Source: GCA-2705995 sp965661625 (lineage in GTDB: Bacteria; Bacteroidota; Bacteroidia; Flavobacteriales_G; Salibacteraceae). Taken from it: 64,000 nucleotides of DNA. The DNA is taken from the NCBI GenBank assembly GCA_965661625.1, contig CBFIEM010000007.1, positions 1 through 64,000 of the forward strand, in the 5' to 3' direction. The notes beneath the pieces were generated by a model that saw only the letters and a list, made by a program, of their open reading frames with translations, was not told the DNA's origin and did no database searches. A program made the position numbers and the translations under genes. Positions 43,570-52,299 of this stretch are shown here, one piece after another; positions within the stretch are counted from its first letter, which is position 1, and each line of letters opens with the position of its first letter.

Positions 43570-44649
43570 TTGAGAAACGCATACCAATTAACTTTAGTCT
43601 TTACCTTACTCTCTCCACTCTTTGCGTTGGCTATGAATCCAAAGGACACCGTTCAAGCTATGGTAAAGTACGGAGACACGTATTTACTTGAGGATTATAC
43701 ACATTTAGCAAAAGACAGGTTACATGAAGTCTATGATTCACTTTCAAGAGTTGAGGAGCCGCCTGAATCCTTTCTATGGCAGTTAAGACTTTACTTGGAC
43801 ATTCCAACAATGTCCAAAAATCAAATTGTATCTACGGTGGACTCATTGTTTTCACTCGACACAATTCCTTACCCATTGATAAATCAAATTAATTGGTACG
43901 TAACTTCAACAGGAGAAAAAGCTGGAAAAGAGTTTATAGAGGAATCAGCATTGGGAATTGATTATTATTCAGACTGGAATACAAAATTGCCTAACCCATA
44001 TAATTCATGGAAAAGTGTTTTGCCAGATTCGTCCCTTGAACTGCAATTGATAACACATTTTGATACGGGGTTTACCTTGCCACATTCGGGTAAATTAACA
44101 TCTAGATTTGGTTGGCGTGACGGAAGAAATCACAATGGAATTGATATTGATTTACAGGTGTGGGACACAGTAAAAACGGCATTTAGTGGAGTAGTGCGCT
44201 TTGCTAATTGGTACGGTTCATATGGAAGGGTAGTAGTTGTGAGGCACTTTAATGGTTTAGAAACAACTTATGCACATTTACACCGTATAAAGGTAGCCTC
44301 TGGCGATACGATTACTTCTGGGGTAACCATAGGACTGGGGGGGAGTTCGGGAAGGTCCACGGGTTCTCATTTACACTGGGAAGTAAGGTTCAAGGGTGTG
44401 CCTATAAATCCTTTGGCAATCATAAACCTCAAGTCTAGATCGTTAATTCATGAGCGAATTCACTTAAAAGAAGGTGCCGGAGGCCTCGTAGCATTGCCCG
44501 AAGGAGTAAAGCATCATACCGTTAAGCGTGGAGATTTTCTTTACCGAATAGCCAAGAATTATGGAACATCGGTAACTAAACTATGTGAGCTAAATCAGAT
44601 AAATAGAAATACGCCGTTACGTGTGGGGCAGAAATTGCGTATCATATGA
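43570..44649 (+). CDS. M23 peptidase with C-terminal LysM
   Basis: A 359-residue exported protein. The TTG start gives a clean signal peptide (residues 1-21, to about FALA). The LytM/M23 domain has SRFGWRDGRNHNGIDID (metal ligands H and D), TTYAHLHRI and SHLHWEVR. A LysM domain closes the protein (HTVKRGDFLYRIAKNYG). It should be a peptidoglycan endopeptidase or an activator of amidases. Alternative start GTG 43501 is less likely because of the promoter and overlap with the divergent small gene. The next gene overlaps by 4 bases. Confidence 0.9.
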   Translation: MRNAYQLTLVFTLLSPLFALAMNPKDTVQAMVKYGDTYLLEDYTHLAKDRLHEVYDSLSRVEEPPESFLWQLRLYLDIPTMSKNQIVSTVDSLFSLDTIPYPLINQINWYVTSTGEKAGKEFIEESALGIDYYSDWNTKLPNPYNSWKSVLPDSSLELQLITHFDTGFTLPHSGKLTSRFGWRDGRNHNGIDIDLQVWDTVKTAFSGVVRFANWYGSYGRVVVVRHFNGLETTYAHLHRIKVASGDTITSGVTIGLGGSSGRSTGSHLHWEVRFKGVPINPLAIINLKSRSLIHERIHLKEGAGGLVALPEGVKHHTVKRGDFLYRIAKNYGTSVTKLCELNQINRNTPLRVGQKLRII

Positions 44650-44996
44650 TTGACTTTGAAGAATCATTAGACTTTACAAATTGGCGAACACATCCAACTC
44701 AAAAAAAGTATAGGGTGATTTTTTATAAAACGGCTCAAGAAGCGGCTTATTTCGAGACTTTGCTTGTCGAACACCGTATCGTTTTTGAACGAGGTGAAGA
44801 CGAATCTAGCCACAAGGCGCGTTTCCTTTTTGCAGTTTCTAAAGATGATATGGAAGTGGTAAAGCGATTGAATAACATAACCATAGGGAGGTACCGGAAG
44901 AAGTTCATTCCCAATATCTACTTCCGACTGGTAGTTATCGTAATCTCAATTACCGTTCTCGCAATAGCCATATTAGGAGCAATTTTAAATTCATAA
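44646..44996 (+). CDS. Hypothetical protein with C-terminal membrane helix
   Basis: A 116-residue protein. The first 85 residues look like a small alpha/beta domain (YRVIFYKTAQEAAYFETLL, FLFAVSKDDMEVVKRLN) reminiscent of DUF2007-type domains, followed by one helix at about residues 93-114. It overlaps the M23 gene stop (ATGA) and is 9 bases before the porin-like gene, so it belongs to that transcript. Function unknown. Confidence 0.65.
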   Translation: MIDFEESLDFTNWRTHPTQKKYRVIFYKTAQEAAYFETLLVEHRIVFERGEDESSHKARFLFAVSKDDMEVVKRLNNITIGRYRKKFIPNIYFRLVVIVISITVLAIAILGAILNS

Positions 44997-45005
44997 TTTG
45001 GCAGC

Positions 45006-45725
45006 ATGATTCACAGAGGTACATTACTGTTTTTTACGTTTCTACTCTTTGGTTTAACTGGCTTTTCGCAAATGAAACTTACAACTTTTGGAGGCCAGTT
45101 TCGTCCGATCATTCCTACTGGTTTTGTAGATGATTCAGAATTTACTGAACAGGTAGATGGTGTTGGTTATAGCCTGTCACCAAGCTTTGGAACATCAGCA
45201 GGAATGGTAATTCGGCATATGATTACAGAACGCTTTTCTCTTGAATCAGGAATTGGATTTACCCGGCGTAATTTTCAATTAGATATTGATGAAAGATCAT
45301 CGGTAAACCAAATGAATTTCAAAATTGTTGCTTATCAAATTCCCCTAAAAGCACTTGTGTATGCTAGACTATCTAGAGCAATTTATATGTCGGCATCATT
45401 TGGATTTGTGGCAGAGATGTTTCCTTCTGATGTGGCGGGGGCTACATCTACCTGGCGACATGAAACGGTTCGCCAATCGTGGTTTTCTCCTGCGCTAGAG
45501 TCAAATGTTGGTTGGGAGTACCGCTCTCCAAAATCAGGTATATTTTATATTGGAGCATCTTTTCATCGACCTTTTCAGCGCATTTACCTTTCTAAAATGG
45601 GTCCGCTTAACAGCACAAATCCTTCAAACGCAATGGATGTGCTGGGCAGTTATTTGACGTTAGACTTCAGGTACTTTTTTCACGAAGACCCAGAGCGCAA
45701 AGAGGACAAGGCCAAACGTCGCTAA
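45006..45725 (+). CDS. Outer-membrane beta-barrel protein
   Basis: A 239-residue exported protein with a signal peptide (to about GFSQ). It has alternating amphipathic strands, e.g. MITERFSLESGIGFTRRNF, YQIPLKALVYARLSRAIYMSASFGF in parts, and ends LTLDFRYFF, which is the C-terminal aromatic signature of barrel proteins. It resembles the PorT/outer-membrane barrel group of Bacteroidota. It is transcribed with the M23 gene and is convergent with mltF, overlapping its stop by 4 bases. Confidence 0.75.
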   Translation: MIHRGTLLFFTFLLFGLTGFSQMKLTTFGGQFRPIIPTGFVDDSEFTEQVDGVGYSLSPSFGTSAGMVIRHMITERFSLESGIGFTRRNFQLDIDERSSVNQMNFKIVAYQIPLKALVYARLSRAIYMSASFGFVAEMFPSDVAGATSTWRHETVRQSWFSPALESNVGWEYRSPKSGIFYIGASFHRPFQRIYLSKMGPLNSTNPSNAMDVLGSYLTLDFRYFFHEDPERKEDKAKRR

Positions 45726-47203
45726 ATACTGAAATTTTGGTAATGTTTGTAACGGCTTAAAATTGATTTCACGTAGTTGTAAGGTTCATCTCCCCTGCAA
45801 TAGCCATGTTTGGAAACCTCATCGTTGAAATAGGTTGGCTTAGACTTTTTCTTGAGCATTTCGGCTACATGTTCGTCCCATATCAGGCGATCTTTATCAT
45901 ACTTATCTGCTAATCGCTGGGCATCCTTAACATGACCCAAACCAACATTATAAGAGGCTAGTGAGAATTTGATTACGTTGTTACTATCGAGTCCTTCCTC
46001 AGCCCAGTATGATTTCAGCCACTGCAGGTAAGCAGTTCCTGCTTTGATATTTTGATCTGGTAAATACAGCGAAACACTATCTACACCATAGTCAGATGCG
46101 GTAGTTGGTAAAATCTGCATGAGTCCAGTTGCACCAGTCCAAGACCTAGCATCAGAATTGAATCGTGATTCGCGGTATATAAGTGCAGCTAGTAACCTCC
46201 AATCCCAGTTGATTTTGCGGGCATAACTTTTTATGAGTCCGTCGTAAGGTGAAATCTTTCCTGTTGTTGATGTCGTGTAGTCTGATTTCAGTCTTTTTTC
46301 TTGAGCTGAAACATGCTTAAAGTATTTATTATAAATAACTGCAAATGTGGTGGAGTTTCTATTGTTGTCTAACCACGAGTTTAGGGTATCTAATAGTCGG
46401 GTTTGATTTTTTGGAATTGCCCACCCAATGTTTTGATTGAAGCTCACTGCTGTCTTGATATCAACATTTCGGAAAAACAGTTTATTTATGCGACCAACAT
46501 TTTGATCAACTATGGTATAGTCAATCGTCCCATCAGCAACATCTTCAAAAAGCTGAGAAGGTTCTTGATGTATTGCGTCAATAGTAATACCTCCACCTAT
46601 TTCGTCATTTAAATTTTCCAGCCGGGTTTCAAAAGAGGATCCTGCTTGCACATGTACCGTTTGACCTTCGAGCTGCAAAGGATCGCGAATGAGGGCGTTA
46701 TTGAGCTGATCGCGTGTTAATTTATAATAGCCATCAGGCAGGCGTTGAACAAGTACTTGTTTAGTATTCAACAATGGATTACTGAAGTCAATGGAGTGTT
46801 TTCGCAGTTGGGTTACCGTCAGATTTGCAGCACCAATATGACCATGGTAGGCATTTAAATTTTTGAAAATAGTAGGAATATCGGGTTCTATTATGAGTTC
46901 GAGTTCTACACCTAAGTGCTCAGCAAATCGCTGAAGGATTTCATACTCGTAACCCATCGGTTGCCCCTTGTAAATAAAATAGCTCGTCACTGAATTGTCA
47001 GTGTAAGCAATGAGTTTTCCCGACGATAAAATGGTATCTAATAAATCTACGCTCGCTTCAACATCACTGTTGATTTGATTTTCAGCTGATGCATTAGGCT
47101 CAGTACAGCTCGTCCATAAAAAGGCGAGTAAAACGATTAAAGCATGCGAACTGTAGCGTAGAAAAGGGAAAAGATAATGGCAATTGCGATTAGTACTTTC
47201 CAT
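45722..47203 (-). CDS. mltF: Membrane-bound lytic transglycosylase F
   Basis: A 493-residue lipoprotein (lipobox LWTSC near residue 33) with two domains: a type 3 solute-binding domain (residues about 55-305; GYEYEILQRFAEHLGVEL, NLTVTQLRKHSIDFSNPLL) and a C-terminal SLT domain with catalytic glutamate in IYRESRFNSDARSWTGATGLMQILP in parts, and SYNVGLGHV. It cleaves glycan strands forming 1,6-anhydro-muropeptides, the substrates NagZ handles. The ATG at 47203 lies 67 bases inside the upstream small membrane gene. Confidence 0.92.
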   Translation of the reverse strand: MESTNRNCHYLFPFLRYSSHALIVLLAFLWTSCTEPNASAENQINSDVEASVDLLDTILSSGKLIAYTDNSVTSYFIYKGQPMGYEYEILQRFAEHLGVELELIIEPDIPTIFKNLNAYHGHIGAANLTVTQLRKHSIDFSNPLLNTKQVLVQRLPDGYYKLTRDQLNNALIRDPLQLEGQTVHVQAGSSFETRLENLNDEIGGGITIDAIHQEPSQLFEDVADGTIDYTIVDQNVGRINKLFFRNVDIKTAVSFNQNIGWAIPKNQTRLLDTLNSWLDNNRNSTTFAVIYNKYFKHVSAQEKRLKSDYTTSTTGKISPYDGLIKSYARKINWDWRLLAALIYRESRFNSDARSWTGATGLMQILPTTASDYGVDSVSLYLPDQNIKAGTAYLQWLKSYWAEEGLDSNNVIKFSLASYNVGLGHVKDAQRLADKYDKDRLIWDEHVAEMLKKKSKPTYFNDEVSKHGYCRGDEPYNYVKSILSRYKHYQNFSI

Positions 47204-47322
47204 GTATGTTTTGAATAGTTCTTGGTTTGACGGATATCTTTAAAATAAGCCCATCCTATGGCTATGGTAAAAATTACAAAAAAAATTGCAGCGAAAAGGA
47301 GCTGCCCGTCTGAGAATGCCAT
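47137..47322 (-). CDS. Small membrane protein overlapping mltF
   Basis: A 61-residue protein with two hydrophobic helices (QLLFAAIFFVIFTIAIGWAYF in parts; WKVLIAIAIIFSLFYATV) separated by a basic turn KDIRQTKNYSKHTWK. The ATG at 47322 is preferred over an upstream start at 47355 because it yields the short FSDGQ opening common to Bacteroidota homologs. It overlaps mltF by 67 bases in another frame. Function unknown. Confidence 0.65.
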   Translation of the reverse strand: MAFSDGQLLFAAIFFVIFTIAIGWAYFKDIRQTKNYSKHTWKVLIAIAIIFSLFYATVRML

Positions 47323-47395
47323 GTTTTCAAGTTTAGCGGCAAATTTATAGTACAATATGGCACCTATCGTCCATGGTAAAGAAACTTTTGAATAT

Positions 47396-47403
47396 TACTT
47401 TTG
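47396..47403 (+). promoter_or_regulatory. -7 element of M42 peptidase gene
   Basis: TACTTTTG lies 26 bases before the ATG at 47430. It is inside the longer ORF starting at 47373, so the downstream ATG is the likelier start. Confidence 0.4.
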
Positions 47404-47429
47404 TTCATTCCCCAAGAAAACAATGCACT

Positions 47430-48518
47430 ATGAAGAATAAAGTCATCGATAAAAAGGCTATTCAGTTTTTAGAAGCTTATTTGAACAATCCATCTCCAAC
47501 AGGTTATGAGGCAGGAGGTCAGCGAATCTGGTTGGATTACATAAAGCCATATATCGATGATTACCACGTGGATAATTACGGTTCTGTTGTTGGAATTATC
47601 AATCCTGATGCTCCATATAAGGTTGTGATAGAAGCTCATGCTGATGAAATTAGCTGGTATGTGCATTACATTACAAAAGAGGGGTTTATTTACCTGAGAA
47701 GAAATGGAGGAAGCGATCATCAGATTGCCCCTTCGAAGCGCGTAAATATCCATACTGAAAAGGGCATTGTGAGGGCTGTTTTTGGATGGCCAGCAATCCA
47801 TACACGTAATCGCAGTCAGAAGGAGAAGGCTCCTTCATTAGACAATATCTTTTTGGATTGTGGCTGTTCCTCCAAAGAAGAGGTAGAAGCACTGGGTGTG
47901 CATGTTGGTTGTGTGGTTACCTATGAAGATGAATTTGAAATACTGAATAAAAAATATTTTATAGGCAGAGCATTAGATAACCGGATAGGAGGATTTGCTA
48001 TAGCGCAGGTTGCACGTAAAATTAAAGAGGAGGGAATAGAGCTTCCGTTCGGACTTTACATTATCAATGCTGTTCAGGAGGAAGTTGGATTGAGGGGAGC
48101 TCAAATGATCGTCGAAAGTATTCAGCCCGATGTAGCCATCGTAACGGATGTTACGCATGATTCGGGAACACCCATGATTTCAAAAATTCATGAAGGAGAT
48201 GTGCTATGTGGCAATGGCCCTGTTTTAGCTTATGCTCCTGCTGTTCAAAACAACCTGTTGAAACACTTGTTGGATACTGCTAGAAGCAACAAAATCCCGT
48301 TTCAGCGAATGGCGTTATCGCGTGTTACAGGAACCGATACAGATGCTTTCGCGTATGCCAATGGAGGGATTCCTTCAGCATTGATTTCATTGCCTCAGCG
48401 CTATATGCATACCACTGTTGAGATGGTGCATCGGGATGATGTTGAGAACTTGATTCGTCTCATATTTGCGTGTGTAATTAGCTTAAATCCTTCCACCGAT
48501 TTTCGCTATTTACGGTAG
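47430..48518 (+). CDS. M42 family aminopeptidase
   Basis: A 362-residue dinuclear zinc aminopeptidase (glutamyl/leucyl aminopeptidase-like). Motifs are PSPTGYEAGGQRIW, EAHADEISWYVHYIT (ligand H and catalytic D), GRALDNRIGGFA, NAVQEEVGLRGAQM (catalytic and metal glutamates), VTDVTHDSGTP and YMHTTVEMVHRDDVENL. The start at 47430 is chosen from the family N-terminus and the -7 element at 47396. Its 3' end overlaps adenine deaminase by 13 bases. Confidence 0.93.
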   Translation: MKNKVIDKKAIQFLEAYLNNPSPTGYEAGGQRIWLDYIKPYIDDYHVDNYGSVVGIINPDAPYKVVIEAHADEISWYVHYITKEGFIYLRRNGGSDHQIAPSKRVNIHTEKGIVRAVFGWPAIHTRNRSQKEKAPSLDNIFLDCGCSSKEEVEALGVHVGCVVTYEDEFEILNKKYFIGRALDNRIGGFAIAQVARKIKEEGIELPFGLYIINAVQEEVGLRGAQMIVESIQPDVAIVTDVTHDSGTPMISKIHEGDVLCGNGPVLAYAPAVQNNLLKHLLDTARSNKIPFQRMALSRVTGTDTDAFAYANGGIPSALISLPQRYMHTTVEMVHRDDVENLIRLIFACVISLNPSTDFRYLR

Positions 48519-50125
48519 TCGACAAACTCAAACTTTTCAGCATCAAATAACCCTAAGTCACTGAGCTTAAGTTTTGGAATAACGAGCAACGCTAAAAATG
48601 ATAGCGTCATGTAAGGAGCACCTAATTTGCATCCCGATTTTACGCAATTAGCATTTAGCTCTTCATATGCTTGTCCTGTTTGGAGCACGGATTTATCAGA
48701 CATTAAACCAGCTATCGGTAAGGGTAACACATCAGACTTGTTTTTACTGGCATAGGATAAGCCACCACGTACTTTAATTACCAGATTAATTGCTTGTACT
48801 AATGAAGCGTCGTCTGCACCTACAGCTATGATGTTATGTGAATCATGGGCAACAGTTGAAGCAATAGCTCCCTCTGTAAGGCCAAATCCTTTCACGTAAG
48901 CGATAGCTGGTTTTGATTTGGCATACCTATTTACAACAACAAGCTTTAAACAGTTATTTTCTGTTCCAATAGAAGAAGGAGATTGGACTACCTTTTCTGT
49001 TATTAACGAACCATCAATTGCCTGGATAACTGGAAATTGACCGGAGGGGGTGTATTCAATATCCTCTGAGTTTATTGGTGTCGCTTCAAATTGGTTGGGT
49101 TTATCGTGAAGTGTCGGTTTAAAATGAACGGATCCTTTTTCATGAACACATTCACCGCGAATGTAGGTTGCTAGAATTTCTGTCGGACGAGGACTCGTCA
49201 TACAAATGAAATCAGCGGACTCTCCCTCACGTAGGGTTCCAACATTCATACTATAATGTGCTACAGGGTTTAATGTTGCAGATCTCATCACATCAAAATA
49301 ATCATAACCATAATCAAGTGCCCTCAACACAAGGTCTTGAATATGTCCGCGTTCCAAATCATCAGGGTGCTTGTCGTCTGAGCACAACATGAGTTGTTTT
49401 GGGTGTGTGTTGTAGAGTGGGTGAAGCGCTTCAAAATTCTTGGCTGCGCTTCCTTCCCGAATTATAATACGGACACCTAAGTTTGCTTTCTCTGTGGCTT
49501 CTTCAAGGGAAAAGCATTCATGATCAGTCGATATCCCTGCATTGAAATATGCTTTGGCTTGTTCGCCATTTAGTCCAGGAGCGTGACCATCTATTGGTAC
49601 CCCACGTTGAATTGCTTCGCGTAGTACTTCCAGCACATCTTCCTGCCTGTTAATTACTCCGGGCCAGTTCATCATTTCTGAGAGGTAGTGGATTTCGGGG
49701 TTATCCAAAAGTCGACCAACATCTGAAGCAGAGAGTTTGGCGCCGGCTGTTTCAAATGAAGTTGCAGGGACACAGGATGGAGCTCCAAACCAAAAATGGA
49801 AAGGTGCTTGATTTGCATTGTCAATCATAAATTGAACACCTGGTATTCCCAGCACGTTGGCAATCTCGTGAGGATCAGATACAGTACCAACTGTTCCATG
49901 ACGCAGAGCAGTATAAGCAAACTCTCCTGGTGTCACCATTGAACTTTCAATGTGCACATGTGCATCGATAAACCCCGGCGAGATATACGGCAAACTGGAG
50001 TCTCCTTCACCGAGGTTTTCAATTTTAGCTATTAGGCCGTTTTCAACATAAATTGAGGCTTTGAATATGGAATTGCTGCGCAGGTCGATCAAATTTCCGA
50101 CATGCTTTTGAGTTGTTTTTTTCAT
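48506..50125 (-). CDS. ade: Adenine deaminase
   Basis: A 539-residue amidohydrolase converting adenine to hypoxanthine and ammonia. The metal-binding motif is PGFIDAHVHIESSMVTPGEF, followed by GTVGTVSDPHEIANVLG, IDGHAPGL, and CSDDKHPDDL. The C-terminal domain has GLTEGAIASTVAHDSHNIIAVGADD in parts, specific to Ade. It feeds purine salvage together with guaA and the nucleoside phosphorylase. The promoter region has concentric inverted repeats (50123-50192). Confidence 0.95.
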   Translation of the reverse strand: MKKTTQKHVGNLIDLRSNSIFKASIYVENGLIAKIENLGEGDSSLPYISPGFIDAHVHIESSMVTPGEFAYTALRHGTVGTVSDPHEIANVLGIPGVQFMIDNANQAPFHFWFGAPSCVPATSFETAGAKLSASDVGRLLDNPEIHYLSEMMNWPGVINRQEDVLEVLREAIQRGVPIDGHAPGLNGEQAKAYFNAGISTDHECFSLEEATEKANLGVRIIIREGSAAKNFEALHPLYNTHPKQLMLCSDDKHPDDLERGHIQDLVLRALDYGYDYFDVMRSATLNPVAHYSMNVGTLREGESADFICMTSPRPTEILATYIRGECVHEKGSVHFKPTLHDKPNQFEATPINSEDIEYTPSGQFPVIQAIDGSLITEKVVQSPSSIGTENNCLKLVVVNRYAKSKPAIAYVKGFGLTEGAIASTVAHDSHNIIAVGADDASLVQAINLVIKVRGGLSYASKNKSDVLPLPIAGLMSDKSVLQTGQAYEELNANCVKSGCKLGAPYMTLSFLALLVIPKLKLSDLGLFDAEKFEFVDYRK

Positions 50126-50192
50126 CGTATGGTGTAAAATTAATCACTTTTTATACCTCTGGTATAGCTAGATGCTTAACTTTCATACGATG
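50123..50192. promoter_or_regulatory. Concentric inverted repeats between ade and divergent gene
   Basis: Outer arms CATCGTATG (50123-50131) and CATACGATG (50184-50192) are perfect, 9 bases each. Inside, TATACC (50152-50157) and GGTATA (50161-50166) form a second dyad. Their centres differ by only about 1.5 bases. The outer arms reach the two start regions. A regulatory role is inference. Confidence 0.35.
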
Positions 50193-50738
50193 TTTAGCGA
50201 AGTTTCTAATTATACACTCTTTGAAATGGGGCAGTTGCGAGGACAAAAAATCGAGCTGTGCCGCTACCAATATTACCATGGAGCATTCAATGAGGGCTTG
50301 GTATTAAAGTCTGCATTTCACTATTTTTTTATTCGAATCGAACGAAAAGAAATTGCGGGTAAACTCAACCTCGATTACATCATTACGAAGTATTTCCACA
50401 ATTGTGAAATTGATGAACGTTTTTCATTCACACCTTTATTTGAAGGTGTTCTGGATGATTTAATGCTATTATCTAAGAAGACATCCACAGCAAGTTTGGC
50501 TAACGCAATTGTTAATGATATTGAATGTGAATGCGCTATTCTGCTGAAGTTCGAAGCCGAGCACTTGGTGATGATTTATCCTGAAGATCAGCTATTCACT
50601 CGCACGTCATATAGCCTATCGACAGATACTACCCTTGAGAAGATGTTTAAGTATGGCTTTACAGAAAGTAGAAAAGCACTTATGGATCCACAGGTTTTTG
50701 AAGCGAAGCAACAACGTGCGTCTCTTCTCGCAGTTTAA
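50172..50738 (+). CDS. Hypothetical protein
   Basis: A 188-residue soluble protein without signal peptide or helix of membrane type. I do not recognise it. It opens MLNFHTMFSEVSNYTLFEMG, with several aromatic residues (YQYYHGAF), a central helical portion (TPLFEGVLDDLMLLSKK) and a charged C-terminal part. Start at 50172 or ATG 50190 are both possible. It is divergent from ade, sharing the dyad at 50123, and its last 59 bases overlap the folE-linked gene on the other strand. Confidence 0.6.
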   Translation: MLNFHTMFSEVSNYTLFEMGQLRGQKIELCRYQYYHGAFNEGLVLKSAFHYFFIRIERKEIAGKLNLDYIITKYFHNCEIDERFSFTPLFEGVLDDLMLLSKKTSTASLANAIVNDIECECAILLKFEAEHLVMIYPEDQLFTRTSYSLSTDTTLEKMFKYGFTESRKALMDPQVFEAKQQRASLLAV

Positions 50739-50916
50739 TGCCGAGTTGTTCTAGCCCTTTTGTAATGCGATTGTACGTATCAAAATCACTATTCTTCCGA
50801 GAGCTTTCACGCAATTCAACAATCAACTTCAACAAGGTTTGTGTTTCTTGTGATGTAGTTAATGATTCGCGTTTCTCGATAAGCGCTTGTAAAATAAGTT
50901 CTTCGAAATGCGCCAT
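50680..50916 (-). CDS. Small hypothetical protein coupled to folE
   Basis: A 78-residue soluble, mostly helical protein (MAHFEELILQALIEKRESL...). The ATG overlaps the folE stop (TAATG), a sign of translational coupling. The C-terminal part overlaps the 3' end of the convergent 188-residue gene by 59 bases. No known family is recognised; coil-rich composition suggests protein interaction. Confidence 0.55.
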   Translation of the reverse strand: MAHFEELILQALIEKRESLTTSQETQTLLKLIVELRESSRKNSDFDTYNRITKGLEQLGIKLREETHVVASLQKPVDP

Positions 50917-51605
50917 TATCCATGCATCAAATTACCGCTGAGGTAGCGTAAGAATTCTTTTTTCGTTTCAGGTTCATTGAACTTACCACTGTATTCAACA
51001 GTGATGGTAGAGCTGTTTTGATCCTTCACACCGCGGGTAGAAACACATAAGTGTTTTGCTTCAATAACAACAGCAACATCATCGGTATCTAAAGCTCCTT
51101 TTAATTCTTCCAAGACCTGTAAGGCCAAACGTTCTTGAACTTGGGGACGCTTTGAATAGTAATCAACAATGCGGTTAATCTTAGACAATCCGATTACACG
51201 GCCTGATGAAATATAGGCTACATGTGCATTACCTACAATTGGTAAAAAGTGGTGCTCACAAGCACTATTAATAGTGATGTTCTTCTCAATCAACATCTTG
51301 TCATAATTGTATCGATTGAGAAAAGTGGTGAGCTTGGGCTTATTTTTAGGATTTAAACCACTAAACATTTCTTTTACCCACATTTTAGCGATGCGGTATG
51401 GAGTGCCACTTAAACTGTCATCCTCCATGTCCATGCCCAAGGTATGCATAATGTCATACATTGACTTTTGAATCATCGCAACTTTTTCATCGTCACTCAA
51501 CTCAAATGCATCTGCACGCAGGGGAGTGTCAACATTAGCAGAAAGATGTTCATCACCTATTTCGTCAGCGCTTAATGTCTTGAGTGAATCATTGTCTTTT
51601 TTCAT
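50916..51605 (-). CDS. folE: GTP cyclohydrolase I
   Basis: A 229-residue enzyme forming dihydroneopterin triphosphate from GTP, the first step of folate and tetrahydrobiopterin synthesis. The zinc-type motifs are NSACEHHFLPIVGNAHVAYIS in parts (Cys and His), VIGLSKINRIV, RPQVQERLALQV and HLCVSTRGVKDQNSST (second Cys). Zinc ligands are intact. The N-terminus carries 40 extra residues of low conservation. A promoter is visible at 51646. A coupled 78-residue gene follows. Confidence 0.95.
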   Translation of the reverse strand: MKKDNDSLKTLSADEIGDEHLSANVDTPLRADAFELSDDEKVAMIQKSMYDIMHTLGMDMEDDSLSGTPYRIAKMWVKEMFSGLNPKNKPKLTTFLNRYNYDKMLIEKNITINSACEHHFLPIVGNAHVAYISSGRVIGLSKINRIVDYYSKRPQVQERLALQVLEELKGALDTDDVAVVIEAKHLCVSTRGVKDQNSSTITVEYSGKFNEPETKKEFLRYLSGNLMHG

Positions 51606-51645
51606 ATCAGGATATCTGAATTACTAGTGGTTACTGAACGCGCTG

Positions 51646-51673
51646 CAAAAGTAATTGTTTAAGTCAAAAACAA
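51646..51673 (-). promoter_or_regulatory. folE promoter
   Basis: On the minus strand TTG (51671-51673) and TACTTTTG (51646-51653) are 17 bases apart, matching the Bacteroidota promoter layout, about 40 bases upstream of the folE ATG. Confidence 0.5.
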
Positions 51674-51697
51674 CTTCAAATAAGGCAACTATAACGC

Positions 51698-52246
51698 TTA
51701 AGGGTAACGCTTTACTTTAACCCTAAAGATGCCGCCAAGTACCTCTGCTTCTTCCAGATCTTGATTGTACAAGTGGCCTTCAAAGGTGCCAATCATTAAG
51801 TCTTGGGTATTTGAGGTAATGGTTAACTCAAATGATGAGGGATCCGCAATGTTCAATCCATAGGGGACGGCGGTAGAGTCATAAAAGTCAAAACGCAGGG
51901 ATGGCTGCGTCTGATCGGAGCTATACGTAAAAGTTTGCGGCGCAGAAATAGTAGATAAATCTACTCGCTCTATGGCGATGTCAAATCCAAGTTTGTTATT
52001 GGCGGTATCAACACGCTGCATGCGTAGCGTTCTTTCTGAAGAAATGTACGAATTGAAAAATACATCCCCCAAAGGAAGTTTACCAATGACATTAATTTCT
52101 TCACCATTAACGAAGCCTTTAATGTAGTTGTTTTTAGAAAGTTCTGCATCTACTTGAGCCTGTTCTGCATTGTCGTCTTCTTTTTCACATGAAGTATTCA
52201 ACAACGTCAATAACGCAAATAATACAGGTATGATGTGGTTTTTCAT
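51698..52246 (-). CDS. Hypothetical lipoprotein
   Basis: A 182-residue protein with a lipoprotein signal (lipobox LNTSCEKEDDN, Cys near residue 20) and an acidic stretch after it, as in Bacteroidota outer-membrane lipoproteins. The rest is predicted beta-rich (SNTQDLMIGTFEGHLYNQD) and does not match a family I know. It is a single gene; the start is the natural one for the signal peptide. Confidence 0.65.
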   Translation of the reverse strand: MKNHIIPVLFALLTLLNTSCEKEDDNAEQAQVDAELSKNNYIKGFVNGEEINVIGKLPLGDVFFNSYISSERTLRMQRVDTANNKLGFDIAIERVDLSTISAPQTFTYSSDQTQPSLRFDFYDSTAVPYGLNIADPSSFELTITSNTQDLMIGTFEGHLYNQDLEEAEVLGGIFRVKVKRYP

Positions 52247-52299
52247 GGTTCACCTAATTTTTTCGAAATTAATGAATCCTTTCTAATGCGTTACATGCC

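Noticed and set aside
45722..47322. Frameshift between the small membrane gene and mltF
   Set aside because: Both frames are complete with their own start, and the mltF frame opens with its own lipoprotein signal, so overlap is the simpler reading.
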